Numbered from the stretch's first letter, positions 1-8,711 are shown. The stretch is 64,000 nt of DNA from CAIWHR01 sp963709525 (GCA_963709525.1 CAVPXB010000014.1:62001-126000), one strand, 5' to 3'. The notes: generated by a model not told the origin, from the sequence alone. Numbers and translations are program-made.

Positions 1-339
1 GCGTTCGGCATCGTTGCCGCGGTCATGGGCGTCGTGCACACGATGGCGTCGGTAGGGCGGCCGCCTTCCGAACTGGGGATCATGGTCGCGAACGCGCTGG
101 TCGGCACGTTCCTCGGCATCCTGCTGGGCTACGGATTCGTCGGCCCGCTGGCGAGCCTGCTCGCCGAACGCGCCAACGAGGCGACCAAGTCGCTGCAATG
201 CGTGAAGGTGACGCTGCTGGCGAGCCTCAACGGCTACGCACCGGCGATCGCCATCGAGTTCGGCCGCAAGGTCCTGTACTCCAACGAGCGTCCGACGTTC
301 CTCGAACTCGAGGAACACGTCAAGAAGTCGAAGCGCTGA
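1..339 (+). CDS. motA: Flagellar motor stator protein MotA (C-terminal part)
   Basis: The reading frame is open at the left edge, so only the last 112 residues of MotA are present. MotA and MotB form the proton-conducting stator that drives the flagellar rotor. The fragment shows the paired late membrane segments (around LVGTFLGILLGYGFVGPLA) and the cytoplasmic tail with NGYAPAIAIEFGRK, typical of the MotA C-terminus. motB follows 20 bp downstream, so the two are almost certainly co-transcribed. The start lies outside the window. Identification is secure from family resemblance and context. Confidence 0.95.
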   Translation, partial: AFGIVAAVMGVVHTMASVGRPPSELGIMVANALVGTFLGILLGYGFVGPLASLLAERANEATKSLQCVKVTLLASLNGYAPAIAIEFGRKVLYSNERPTFLELEEHVKKSKR

Positions 340-359
340 CGCCCTTCGCGACAGAAGCC

Positions 360-1508
360 ATGGCCAAGGAAGAGCAGCAGCAGATCATCGTCAAGCGGAT
401 CAAGAAGTCCGGCGGCGGCCACCACGGCGGCGCATGGAAGATCGCGTATGCGGACTTCGTGACGGCGATGATGGCGTTCTTCCTGCTGATGTGGCTGCTG
501 GGCTCGACCGCCAAGGGCGACCTCGCCGGCATCGCCGAGTACTTCTCGACGCCGCTCAAGGTGGCGCTGATGGGCGGCTCCGGGGCCGGCGACGCGACAT
601 CGATCATTCAAGGCGGCGGCACCGACCTCACCCGCACGGCCGGCCAGAAGAAGCAGGGCGAGCAGGAGGTCGAGAAGAAAAAGTACGACGCCAAGGCGGC
701 CGAGGCGGAACGCGCGCGGCAGGAGAAGAACCGCCTGCTGGAGTTGAAAGCCAAGCTCGACGCCGCCATCGACGCCAACGAGGCGTTGAAACCGTACAAG
801 AAGCAGTTGCGCGTCGACCTCACGCCGGACGGGCTGCGCATCCAGATCGTCGACGAGCAGAACCGGGCGATGTTCGACAGCGGCAGCGCCGCGCTGAAGG
901 ACTACACGCGCACGATCCTGCGCGAGCTGGGCAAGCTCATGAACGACGTGCCGAACAAGATCTCGCTGTCCGGGCACACCGATGCCAAGGCTTATTCGTC
1001 GGGCGAGCGCGGCTACAGCAACTGGGAGTTGTCCGCCGATCGCGCCAACGCCTCGCGGCGCGAACTGATCGCCGGCGGCATTGCCGAAAACAAGATGATT
1101 CGCGTGATCGGGCAGGGCGCGGCCGTGCCTCTCGACAAGGAAGATGCCAACAGCGCGCTCAACCGGCGGATTGCCATCACCGTGCTCAATAGCGACGCCG
1201 AGCGGCGCATCCTCGAGGACACCATCAACCCGGTGCTGGAGGTTCCGGCCGAAGGCACCGCGCCGCCGGCGCTGCCAGGCAGCATCCCGGCGCCGGCGCC
1301 CGCTCCCGCGCGCGTTCCCGTCCCGACTTCGGGCGCGAATCCTGTGCACGCGCCCATGCCGGCACCCGCAAGGCCGCAACGCCAGCCGCAGCGGCAGCCG
1401 CAACCGCAGCGGCGGCGTCCGCTGCAGCGGCCGCCGCAACGGCACCCGCCAAGGCGCACTGAACGCATCCGGAGACCCTCGTGGGCACTTACGACAATCC
1501 GCTCCTGA
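360..1508 (+). CDS. motB: Flagellar motor stator protein MotB, tail probably frameshifted
   Basis: MotB is the peptidoglycan-anchored stator subunit. The start at ATG 360 gives the MotB N-terminus (MAKEEQQQIIVKRIKK), then one membrane helix with the proton-carrying Asp32 in YADF, and a periplasmic OmpA-like domain with SGHTDAKAY near residue 206 and NWELSADRA. After about residue 337 the frame becomes Arg/Gln/Pro-rich and runs 28 bp into cheV. The adjacent frame from about 1370 reads an Ala-rich tail that stops at 1460-1462, just upstream of the cheV ribosome site. A one-base deletion near 1360-1372, real or a sequencing error, is therefore likely. The catalytic and anchoring parts are intact either way. 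Confidence 0.93.
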   Translation: MAKEEQQQIIVKRIKKSGGGHHGGAWKIAYADFVTAMMAFFLLMWLLGSTAKGDLAGIAEYFSTPLKVALMGGSGAGDATSIIQGGGTDLTRTAGQKKQGEQEVEKKKYDAKAAEAERARQEKNRLLELKAKLDAAIDANEALKPYKKQLRVDLTPDGLRIQIVDEQNRAMFDSGSAALKDYTRTILRELGKLMNDVPNKISLSGHTDAKAYSSGERGYSNWELSADRANASRRELIAGGIAENKMIRVIGQGAAVPLDKEDANSALNRRIAITVLNSDAERRILEDTINPVLEVPAEGTAPPALPGSIPAPAPAPARVPVPTSGANPVHAPMPAPARPQRQPQRQPQPQRRRPLQRPPQRHPPRRTERIRRPSWALTTIRS

Positions 1509-2413
1509 ACCTGGTCGACCAGAAGACCAAGCTCGTCGGCTCCAACAAGATGGAGCTGCTGCTGTTTTCGCTGGGAGGCAAGGAGCTTTTCGGAATCAAC
1601 GTGTTCAAGGTGCGCGAAGTCTGCGACGCGCCCGAGATCACGCGGGCACCGAACATGCCGCACGGCGTCGACGGCATCATCTCGCTGCGCGGCAGCATCA
1701 TCCCGGTGATCAACCTGGCGGCGTTCGCCGGCCAGCCGCTGAGCGGCCCGGGGACCAAGCTCATCATCACCGAGTTCAGCAACCACATCCAGGCGTTCCA
1801 CGTCGCCGATGTGGACCGGATCATCCGCGTCGACTGGGAGCAGGTGAAGACGCCACAGCCGATGCTGTCGGGCGGCTCGCAGCTCGTCACGGCGATCACG
1901 GAGCTGCCCGATGGCAAGCTGGTGTCGATCCTCGACGTCGAGCAGATTCTGCACGACACCTTCGGCGGCGAGGCGGCGTCGCACGTCACGCCGGTGCCGC
2001 CGCAGTTCGCGCGCAGCATCTTTTTCGTCGACGACTCCGCGCTCGCGCGCAAGAAGATCATCGAGGTTCTTGAGCAGCTGAGCGTGCCGCACCAGCAGGC
2101 ATTGAACGGGCGCGAGGCGTGGACCAAGCTCTGCGCGCTGGCGGCGCAAGCGCAGGCCGACAACGTGCCGCTGCGCGACCACCTCGGCGTCATCCTCGTG
2201 GACGCGGAAATGCCGGAGATGGACGGCTACGTGCTCACCCAGCACATCAAGGGCGACCCGCGCTTTGCCGGCATTCCGGTGGTCATGCACTCGTCGCTGT
2301 CGTCGGTCGCCAACAAGAAGATGGGGCAGCAGGTGGGCGTGGACGCCTACGTCGCCAAGTTCAACGTCGACAACCTCGCCAATACGCTTACCAACCTGTT
2401 GCGCAATCACTGA
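1481..2413 (+). CDS. cheV: Chemotaxis coupling/response-regulator protein CheV
   Basis: 310 residues: an N-terminal CheW-like domain (about 20-165) followed by a receiver domain (about 180-305) with acceptor Asp241 in LVDAEMPEMDG. CheV proteins couple receptors to CheA and are tuned by phosphorylation. The GTG start at 1481 is preceded by GGAGA, and the product begins MGTYDNPLLNLVDQ. It lies between motB and cheY. No separate cheW gene is seen in this window, so CheV may supply coupling for the CheA encoded here; a cheW elsewhere cannot be excluded. In place of the usual Thr/Ser and Lys tail of a receiver it has HSSLSS and AKFN, so the conserved Lys is present (VAKFN). Confidence 0.93.
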   Translation: MGTYDNPLLNLVDQKTKLVGSNKMELLLFSLGGKELFGINVFKVREVCDAPEITRAPNMPHGVDGIISLRGSIIPVINLAAFAGQPLSGPGTKLIITEFSNHIQAFHVADVDRIIRVDWEQVKTPQPMLSGGSQLVTAITELPDGKLVSILDVEQILHDTFGGEAASHVTPVPPQFARSIFFVDDSALARKKIIEVLEQLSVPHQQALNGREAWTKLCALAAQAQADNVPLRDHLGVILVDAEMPEMDGYVLTQHIKGDPRFAGIPVVMHSSLSSVANKKMGQQVGVDAYVAKFNVDNLANTLTNLLRNH

Positions 2414-2441
2414 AGCAAAAGGCTTCCAGCCGGACATCCTC

Positions 2442-2837
2442 ATGGCCAATGCGAACATGAAATTCCTGATCGTCGACGACTTCTCCACCATGCGCCGCAT
2501 CGTGCGCAACCTGCTCAAGGAAATCGGCTACACCAATACCGACGAAGCCGAAGACGGGGCGATTGGTCTTGCCAAGCTCAAGGCGGAGCCCTTCGATTTC
2601 GTGGTCAGCGATCTCAACATGCCGAACATGGACGGCTTCGAGCTGCTGCACTCGATCCGCGCCGACGCGCAATTGCACGCGCTGCCGGTGCTGCTGGTGA
2701 CGGCGGAAGCCAAACGGGAAGACATCATCACCGCCGCGCAGGCCGGTGCGTCCGGGTACATCGTCAAGCCGTTCACGAAGGCGACGCTGGAAGAAAAGCT
2801 CAACAAGATCATCGCCAAGATGGCGCCACAGAGCTAG
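2442..2837 (+). CDS. cheY: Chemotaxis response regulator CheY
   Basis: A 131-residue single receiver domain. Phosphorylated CheY binds the flagellar switch and changes rotation. The sequence closely follows enterobacterial CheY: acidic pocket Asp12-Asp13 (IVDDFSTMRRI), phospho-acceptor Asp57 (SDLNMPNMDG), Thr in LVTAEAKRE and Lys in YIVKPFTKATL. The start at ATG 2442 gives the same numbering as E. coli CheY; an in-frame ATG at 2457 would remove five residues. cheZ follows after 10 bp, so kinase target and phosphatase are translated together. Confidence 0.97.
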   Translation: MANANMKFLIVDDFSTMRRIVRNLLKEIGYTNTDEAEDGAIGLAKLKAEPFDFVVSDLNMPNMDGFELLHSIRADAQLHALPVLLVTAEAKREDIITAAQAGASGYIVKPFTKATLEEKLNKIIAKMAPQS

Positions 2838-2847
2838 TACCGCGACC

Positions 2848-3684
2848 ATGACCGCCAAAGCCCCCCCGGCTGCCGACGATCTCGAGGCGTTGTTCGACAG
2901 CATCGCCGCCGAACGCGACCGTGCGGCCGTGATGCCCGACGCAGCGAAGCCGGCCGCGCCGGCGGCGATCGTCGCGCCACCCGCCGTCGATGATCTCGAA
3001 GCGCTGTTCGATTCGGTGGCTGCCGCCCGCGTGGACCCGGTGACGGAAGCGCCGCCGCGAGTGCCGGCCGCCGCCGACAGCGAGGCTTCCGCCGAGCATC
3101 TCTTCCACCGCATCGGCCGGCTCACCCGCACCTTGCACGACGCCCTGCGCGAATTGGGCTACGACAAGAAGCTCGCGGCCGCGGCGAGCGGTCTGCCCGA
3201 TGCCCGCGATCGCCTCGCCTACATCGCCACGTTGACGGGACAGGCAGCCGAGCGCGTGCTGTCGGCGGTCGAGGCCGGGCAGAAGCTGCAGCAGGACCTC
3301 GAAGCGGGCGGCCGCGCGCTGGCGGCCAGGTGGAGCAGGCTCTACGCCAACGAACTGTCGGTCGCCGAATTCAAGCAGCTTGCCGATGAAACCCGGGACT
3401 TCCTCGACCGCTTGCCGGCGGAAGCCGGCGCGACGAAGCAGCAACTGCACGAGATCATGATGGCGCAGGACTTCCACGACCTCACCGGCCAGGTGATCAA
3501 GAAAGTGGTCGAACTCGCCGGCACGCTCGAGGCAAGTCTCGTCTCGCTGCTGGTCGAGACCCAGCAGGTCGAGCGCAAGGCCGACACCGGCTGGCTCAAC
3601 GGCCCGGTGATCGGCGACGGCAATCCCGATGTCGTCAAGAACCAGGCGCAAGTCGACGTGCTGCTGGAGTCGCTCGGCTTCTAG
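2848..3684 (+). CDS. cheZ: CheY-P phosphatase CheZ
   Basis: 278 residues. CheZ dephosphorylates CheY-P at the pole. The phosphatase motif MMAQDFHDLTGQVIKK is present, with Asp211 and Gln215 matching the catalytic D143/Q147 pair of E. coli CheZ, on a predicted long helical hairpin. The C-terminus VDVLLESLGF is the usual CheY-docking tail. Odd feature: the N-terminal 70 residues contain two near-identical copies of DDLEALFDS(I/V)AA in an Ala/Pro-rich linker, resembling the docking tail and the FliM N-peptide. The start at ATG 2848 lies 10 bp after cheY; the longer upstream frame overlaps cheY and is rejected. Confidence 0.95.
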   Translation: MTAKAPPAADDLEALFDSIAAERDRAAVMPDAAKPAAPAAIVAPPAVDDLEALFDSVAAARVDPVTEAPPRVPAAADSEASAEHLFHRIGRLTRTLHDALRELGYDKKLAAAASGLPDARDRLAYIATLTGQAAERVLSAVEAGQKLQQDLEAGGRALAARWSRLYANELSVAEFKQLADETRDFLDRLPAEAGATKQQLHEIMMAQDFHDLTGQVIKKVVELAGTLEASLVSLLVETQQVERKADTGWLNGPVIGDGNPDVVKNQAQVDVLLESLGF

Positions 3685-3693
3685 AGCATCGCG

Positions 3694-5508
3694 ATGAGCA
3701 CCGCCGTCGACATGGATCTCCTGCAGGACTTCCTCACCGAAGCCTCGGACCTGCTCGACGGTGTCGATCGCAAGCTGATCGAGCTCGAAAGCCACCCTGA
3801 CGACATGGCGCTGCTGGCCGAGATCTTTCGCGGCTTTCACACCATCAAGGGCGGGGCGGGCTTCCTCAACGCGACGCCGCTGGTCGATGTCGCCCATCGC
3901 ACCGAAAGCCTGTTCGACCAGATGCGCAGCGGCAAGCGTGCGATGGTGCCCGAGCTCTTCGACGTCATTCTCGCGGCGACATCGGAGGTGCGGCGGATGT
4001 TCGAGGAGATGGCCGCGCAGGGTCACCCCGAAGCCGCCGATCCGCAGCTGCTGGCCACCCTGAGCGCCTGGGTCAGCGGCGAAGGTCCGTCGCTGCGGCC
4101 GCCGGCGAAGGCAGCGGCCGCCGCCGCGCCCTTGCCTGCAGGCGGCAAGGTGTCGCCATCCGGCAGCGGTGGCGAGCCGGACTGGGAGGCGCTGCACGCG
4201 GCGATCACCGGGGCATCGAGCGAAAGCGCGGCGCCGGTCGTTCAGGAGCGGGCGGAAGCCGCCGGGTCGGCCGTAGCCACGCGGGCACCGGCCGCCGGAC
4301 TCGCTCCGCGCGCCGGAAAGGCGAGCGACGCCAAGGAAAGCACGCTGCGCATCGACGTCGCACGCTTCGACCAGATACTCAATCTCTCCGGTGAAGTCGG
4401 GCTGATCAAGAACCGCATCGTGCGGCTGCGCTCCGAATTGGTCGCGAGCGCGCCTGGCGACGAGACCGTCAAGCAACTGGATCGGATGGTGAGCCAGCTT
4501 TCCGCGGTCGTCGGCGATCTGCAGAACTCGGTGATGAAGGCGCGGATGCAGCCGGTGGGCCGGGTGTTCCAGAAATACTCGCGGATGGCGCGCGACCTGG
4601 GCCGCCAGATGGGCAAGGAAGTGGAATTGCAGGTTTTCGGTGAAGAGACCGAGATCGACAAGACGATGATCGAGGAAATCAACGATCCGCTGGTGCACCT
4701 GGTGCGCAATGCCGTCGACCATGGCGTCGACCTGCCGGCGGAGAGAATCGCCCAGGGCAAGCCCGCCAAGAGCGTGATCAAGCTCTCCGCTGCGCAGGTC
4801 GGCGACCAGATCCTGATCGAAATTGTCGACGACGGCCGCGGCATGCGCGCCGACGTGATTCGCCGGAAGGCAGTGGAAAAAGGCCTCATCTCGGCCGCCG
4901 ACGCCGGCGCACTCGACGAGATCGGCGCGCTCGGCCTCATCTTCCTGCCGGGTTTCTCGACCAAGGCGGAGATCTCCGACGTCTCCGGTCGCGGCGTGGG
5001 CATGGATGTCGTGCGCACCAATGTCCAGCGTCTCAACGGCCGCATCGAGCTCTCTTCCGTGCCGGGGCGCGGAACCCGGGTCGCGATCCTGCTGCCGCTC
5101 ACGCTGGCGATCCTGCCGGTGCTGATGTTCCGGATCCAGCAGCAGGCGTACGCGGTTCCGCTGTCGATGGTGCGCGAGATCATCCGCATTGACCGCCATA
5201 TCGTCCAATACGTCTCCGGCCGGCCCAGCCTCGTCATGCGCGGCGAGGTGATGCCCGTGCTGTCGCTGGCGCAGCTGTTGGCGCGCGAAGACGATGCCGG
5301 GCTGGTAGGCATCGTCGTCGCGCTGGGAACGCGGTCGTTCATCCTCGCCGTGGACAGCTTCGTCGGACAGGACGAGGTGGTGATCAAGGCGCTGGACGGG
5401 TTCAAGCCGCGCGGTGTCGCGGGAGCGACGATCGCCAGCGACGGCACGCTGGTTCTGGTGCTCGACATTGCGGAACTTCTGCCGCAGCCGATCAAGTCGG
5501 GCCGCTGA
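3694..5508 (+). CDS. cheA: Chemotaxis histidine kinase CheA
   Basis: 604 residues. CheA autophosphorylates under receptor control and passes phosphate to CheY. Domains: P1 HPt with His49 (FRGFHTIKGGAGF); an Ala/Pro/Gly-rich linker (about 125-205); P3 dimerisation (STLRIDVARFDQILNLSGE); P4 ATPase with N box (HLVRNAVDHG), G1 (DDGRGM) and G2 (GFSTKAE, GRGVGMDVV); P5 CheW-like domain to the end. No recognisable P2 CheY-docking domain is seen between P1 and P3, which explains the short length. The gene follows cheZ by 9 bp and is followed by a receptor gene. Confidence 0.96.
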   Translation: MSTAVDMDLLQDFLTEASDLLDGVDRKLIELESHPDDMALLAEIFRGFHTIKGGAGFLNATPLVDVAHRTESLFDQMRSGKRAMVPELFDVILAATSEVRRMFEEMAAQGHPEAADPQLLATLSAWVSGEGPSLRPPAKAAAAAAPLPAGGKVSPSGSGGEPDWEALHAAITGASSESAAPVVQERAEAAGSAVATRAPAAGLAPRAGKASDAKESTLRIDVARFDQILNLSGEVGLIKNRIVRLRSELVASAPGDETVKQLDRMVSQLSAVVGDLQNSVMKARMQPVGRVFQKYSRMARDLGRQMGKEVELQVFGEETEIDKTMIEEINDPLVHLVRNAVDHGVDLPAERIAQGKPAKSVIKLSAAQVGDQILIEIVDDGRGMRADVIRRKAVEKGLISAADAGALDEIGALGLIFLPGFSTKAEISDVSGRGVGMDVVRTNVQRLNGRIELSSVPGRGTRVAILLPLTLAILPVLMFRIQQQAYAVPLSMVREIIRIDRHIVQYVSGRPSLVMRGEVMPVLSLAQLLAREDDAGLVGIVVALGTRSFILAVDSFVGQDEVVIKALDGFKPRGVAGATIASDGTLVLVLDIAELLPQPIKSGR

Positions 5509-5530
5509 AGCCTGCCCACAAGGACACGAC

Positions 5531-7342
5531 ATGCCGACCGAAACCAAATCCCGGCCTCCGCGCGCGATGACGCCGCACGCGGTTTCCCACACCGCGGCCG
5601 CCCACGTCACGCATCAGCTTGCCGACCGACCGCGCCTGGCGACGGTGTCCTCACGGATTACCATGGGCCTGTCCGTGCACGCGGCGCTGTTCGCGCTGAT
5701 CGGCGCCGCCGCTCTCGCGAGCCTCGGCGGCGACGGCGCGGTCGATGGCCACGCCATCCGGCTGCTGATCGCCGGCCTGGCGGTCGCGGGTATCGTGGCC
5801 TCGATCGCGGCTGCGCGGCATCTGCGCGCGCTCGTCGTCGCCCCGCTGGCGGAACTGGCGGCGCTGTTGAAGCAGATGGCAAGCGACGATGGCAATCTGA
5901 CGCGCGAGCTTGCCCCGGCGGAGCGCGAGGAGTTCGCCGCGGTCACGTCCAACCTCAACGCCTTCCTGCGCAAGCTACGCGCCATCATCGGCGAGGTTCG
6001 GCGCCGCGGCGGGCAACTCGCCACCGAGGGCGCCAAGGTGGCCGGGCGCATCGGTGACTCGCACGCCATGGTCGTTCGGCAGCAGTCGCTGACCGACGCC
6101 ATCGTGGTGAGCAGCGCCGAGGCAGCACGAGCCGTCAACCATGTTTCGGTCGGCGCCCGCCAGATTTCCGATGCGACGGACGAGCGCCTGCGAACCGCAG
6201 ACGTCGCGTATCGCGAGCTTGTCGACGTGACGTCCAAGATCCAGAGCATCGGCAAGAGCCTGGTCGCCTTCAACGAGCGCGTCGGCGAGCTCGACCGCAA
6301 CTCGCAGAATATCGGCCAGATCATCATGCTGATCAACGACATCTCCGATCAGACGAATCTGCTGGCGCTCAATGCGGCGATCGAGGCGGCGCGGGCCGGC
6401 GAGGTGGGCCGCGGCTTCGCCGTGGTCGCCGACGAAGTGCGCAAGCTGGCCGAGAAGGTCAAGGGCGCGACCGACGTGATTGCCGGCAGCGTGGCCAACA
6501 TGACCGACCTCGTCGGGAATACGCATCGCGAAACGCGACTCATCAGCCAGAATGTCGAGCACACCCGGCAGGTGGTCGAGCGCTCGCTGTCCCATTTCGA
6601 GGGCATGGTCCGGAGTTTCCAGCAAATGAAGGAACAGGTTGGAGAGATCACGTCGGCGATCGGGGGTCTCGCGCAGACACACGACGACATTCACGCCAGG
6701 GCGGCGGAGATCCAGGGGCTCGCGCACGAAGTGACCGGCAAGATGGAGCGCTCTGCGACGTCATCGCGGGAACTCACCGACGCGACGGAGAAGATCGAGG
6801 AGCTGGTGTCCCGTTTTCGTACCGGCGAAGGCGGCTTCGAGAAGTCGCTGTTGCGGGCCCGTGCCTGCCGCGACGAGCTGGAGCAAGGAATCGAACGGCT
6901 GGCGAGCCGCGGTGCCGACGTTTTCGACGGCCAATACCAGCTGATTCCCGGGACGCTGCCGGCGAAATTCCACACCTCCTACGACGCCCAGTTCGAACAG
7001 GAGATTCGCCCGCTGCTGGATCGGGTCGGCGCAGAGGCGGGAGAGGGAGCCTATGTCGTCGCTGTCGATGCCAACGGTTACGCACCGACGCACATGACGC
7101 GCTATTCCGAGCCGTCGACCGGGGACCCGGCGCACGACCTCGCGTGGAGCCGGGACAAGCGGGTGTTCGACGACTCGGTGTCGCGCCGGGCGGCGCAGAG
7201 CTCCGAACCCTTTCTGCTGCAGAGCTGCAAGGGCGACAGGGGCGAATTCCTCCACGATCTGTCGCTGCCGGTGGCGGTGCGCGGCCGCCACTGGGGCGCG
7301 TTGCGCTACGCCTACAAGGCCGACACCGTCGAGCCGGGTTAG
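5531..7342 (+). CDS. Methyl-accepting chemotaxis protein with C-terminal sensor-like domain
   Basis: 603 residues. The start at ATG 5531 lies 22 bp after cheA; a longer frame enters cheA and is rejected. Two membrane helices (about 44-66 and 77-97) with almost no periplasmic loop are followed by a HAMP-like region and the conserved signalling tip DISDQTNLLALNAAIEAARAG (about residues 275-300). After the signalling bundle there is a further soluble domain (about 430-603) containing DANGYAPTHMTRYS, TGDPAHDL and KRVFDD, a pattern resembling Cache-type sensor folds placed in the cytoplasm. The ligand is unknown. The lack of a periplasmic domain suggests that it senses an internal cue. Confidence 0.9.
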   Translation: MPTETKSRPPRAMTPHAVSHTAAAHVTHQLADRPRLATVSSRITMGLSVHAALFALIGAAALASLGGDGAVDGHAIRLLIAGLAVAGIVASIAAARHLRALVVAPLAELAALLKQMASDDGNLTRELAPAEREEFAAVTSNLNAFLRKLRAIIGEVRRRGGQLATEGAKVAGRIGDSHAMVVRQQSLTDAIVVSSAEAARAVNHVSVGARQISDATDERLRTADVAYRELVDVTSKIQSIGKSLVAFNERVGELDRNSQNIGQIIMLINDISDQTNLLALNAAIEAARAGEVGRGFAVVADEVRKLAEKVKGATDVIAGSVANMTDLVGNTHRETRLISQNVEHTRQVVERSLSHFEGMVRSFQQMKEQVGEITSAIGGLAQTHDDIHARAAEIQGLAHEVTGKMERSATSSRELTDATEKIEELVSRFRTGEGGFEKSLLRARACRDELEQGIERLASRGADVFDGQYQLIPGTLPAKFHTSYDAQFEQEIRPLLDRVGAEAGEGAYVVAVDANGYAPTHMTRYSEPSTGDPAHDLAWSRDKRVFDDSVSRRAAQSSEPFLLQSCKGDRGEFLHDLSLPVAVRGRHWGALRYAYKADTVEPG

Positions 7343-7345
7343 GAT

Positions 7346-7400
7346 CCTGTAGGAGGGCCTTCAGGCCCGAACCGAATCGCGGCTGAAGCCGCTCCTGCAG
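7346..7400. repeat. REP-like doublet A
   Basis: Intergenic sequence starting CCTGTAGGAG, with two adjacent short stems (GGGCCTTCAGGCCC and GCGGCTGAAGCCGC) and ending CTCCTGCAG. The same design recurs at 13674-13757 and, inverted, at 43361-43436. It lies four bases after the receptor stop codon. This is the pattern of REP-type elements spread by REP-associated transposases; it may also act as a transcription barrier. Confidence 0.75.
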
Positions 7401-7504
7401 CGACTTGCTGCGCGTCCAAATAGCGGCACAAAACCGGCGTTGTTCGTCCCATCGATTTTGCAGTGGGACGAAATAATGGCGTCATCCCCTGCCGGGGCTA
7501 CGCC

Positions 7505-8668
7505 ATGGCCGAAGACAACGACGCAGAACGAACGTTCCAGCCGACACCGAAACGGCTCGAACAAGCGCGCGAGAAGGGGCAAGTCGCCCGCTCGCGCGAA
7601 CTCGCGACCGCCGCCATCGCCCTGGCGGGTGCGCTTTCGCTGTGGTGGGTGGGACCGGAACTCTTCCGTCGCTGCCTCGGCGTTTTTCGGATGGGGCTTG
7701 CCCTCGACCACTCCGCGGCCACGACGCCCGACCGCATGCTGCTCGGCCTGACCAGCCTTTCGGTCGACATGCTGCTGGCGATCGCCCCGCTGCTCGGCAT
7801 GGTGCTGGTCGCCACCCTCGGCGCGCCGCTGCTGCTGTCCGGGTGGGTCTGGAGCACGTCGGCGGTGGGCCCGGACTTCTCCCGGCTGAGTCCCGCCCGC
7901 GGCCTGGGCAACATGTTCTCGTCGCAGAGCGTGGTCGAGCTTGCGAAGGCCATCGCCAAGTGCCTGTTGCTGGGCGGCATCGGCTATTGGGCAGTGGCGT
8001 CGAGCTGGAGCGAACTGCAGGCCCTGCCGGCGCGTGAAACCGGCGGCGCCATCATGCGCGTCGGCGACCTCGTCAGCACCGGTTTCTTCGCGCTGGTCGG
8101 AGGTCTGGTGGTCATCGCCCTGATCGACGTGCCCTGGCAGATCTGGCATTACCACGATCAGCTGAAGATGACGCGGCAGGAAGTCGTCGAGGAGCACCGC
8201 GAGATGGAAGGCGATCCGCAGCTGAAGGCGCGGATCCGCAGCCAGCAACGCGAGGTCGCGCGCAAGCGGATGATGAGCGCGGTCCCCAAGTCCGACGTGA
8301 TCATCACCAACCCGACGCACTACGCGGTCGCGCTCGAGTATCGCGAGGGTTCGATGCGGGCGCCGAAGGTCGTGGCCAAGGGCATGAACCTGATCGCCCA
8401 GCGGATACGCGAGATCGGCAGCGAGCACGGCGTGCCGATGCTCGAAGCGCCACCGCTTGCCCGTGCCCTCTACCGCCATGCCGAGATCGGCAACGAGATA
8501 CCGCCGGCGCTCTACACCGTCGTCGCGCAGGTCCTGGCGTACGTCTATCAGGTGCAGCGTTACCGCGCGCAAGGTGGCGCGGCGCCCCGGGCGCCGCTGG
8601 ACCTCGTCGTTCCGCGCGAGCTCGATCCGCTGCAGATGAGCATCGTGAACCCGGGAGCACCGGCATGA
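7505..8668 (+). CDS. flhB: Flagellar type III export protein FlhB
   Basis: 387 residues. FlhB sits in the export gate and controls the switch from hook to filament export by self-cleavage. The N-terminal membrane part has four helices. The cytoplasmic part contains the autocleavage site NPTH, with Asn269 at the same number as in enterobacterial FlhB. The product begins MAEDNDAERTFQPTPKRLEQ, typical of the family, which fixes the start at 7505. flhA follows after 43 bp. Confidence 0.97.
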   Translation: MAEDNDAERTFQPTPKRLEQAREKGQVARSRELATAAIALAGALSLWWVGPELFRRCLGVFRMGLALDHSAATTPDRMLLGLTSLSVDMLLAIAPLLGMVLVATLGAPLLLSGWVWSTSAVGPDFSRLSPARGLGNMFSSQSVVELAKAIAKCLLLGGIGYWAVASSWSELQALPARETGGAIMRVGDLVSTGFFALVGGLVVIALIDVPWQIWHYHDQLKMTRQEVVEEHREMEGDPQLKARIRSQQREVARKRMMSAVPKSDVIITNPTHYAVALEYREGSMRAPKVVAKGMNLIAQRIREIGSEHGVPMLEAPPLARALYRHAEIGNEIPPALYTVVAQVLAYVYQVQRYRAQGGAAPRAPLDLVVPRELDPLQMSIVNPGAPA

Positions 8669-8711
8669 GCTGGTTTCCCGTGCGGCCCGACGCGCCGGTG
8701 AGGGTCTGCGC

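Noticed and set aside
1376..1445. Repetitive CAGC/GCCGC run at the end of motB as a tandem repeat or CRISPR
   Set aside because: It is low-complexity Ala/Gln-coding sequence with no regular unit and no spacers.
2809..5610. Very long open frame (933 codons) on the minus strand across cheZ and cheA
   Set aside because: Mirror frame of GC-rich coding sequence; no family motifs, and it covers two well-identified genes.
7421..7440. Sigma-54-like GG-N10-GC site (GGCAC...GGCGT) upstream of flhB
   Set aside because: Only the -24 half is good; the -12 half lacks the TTGC form, and such sites arise by chance in GC-rich DNA.
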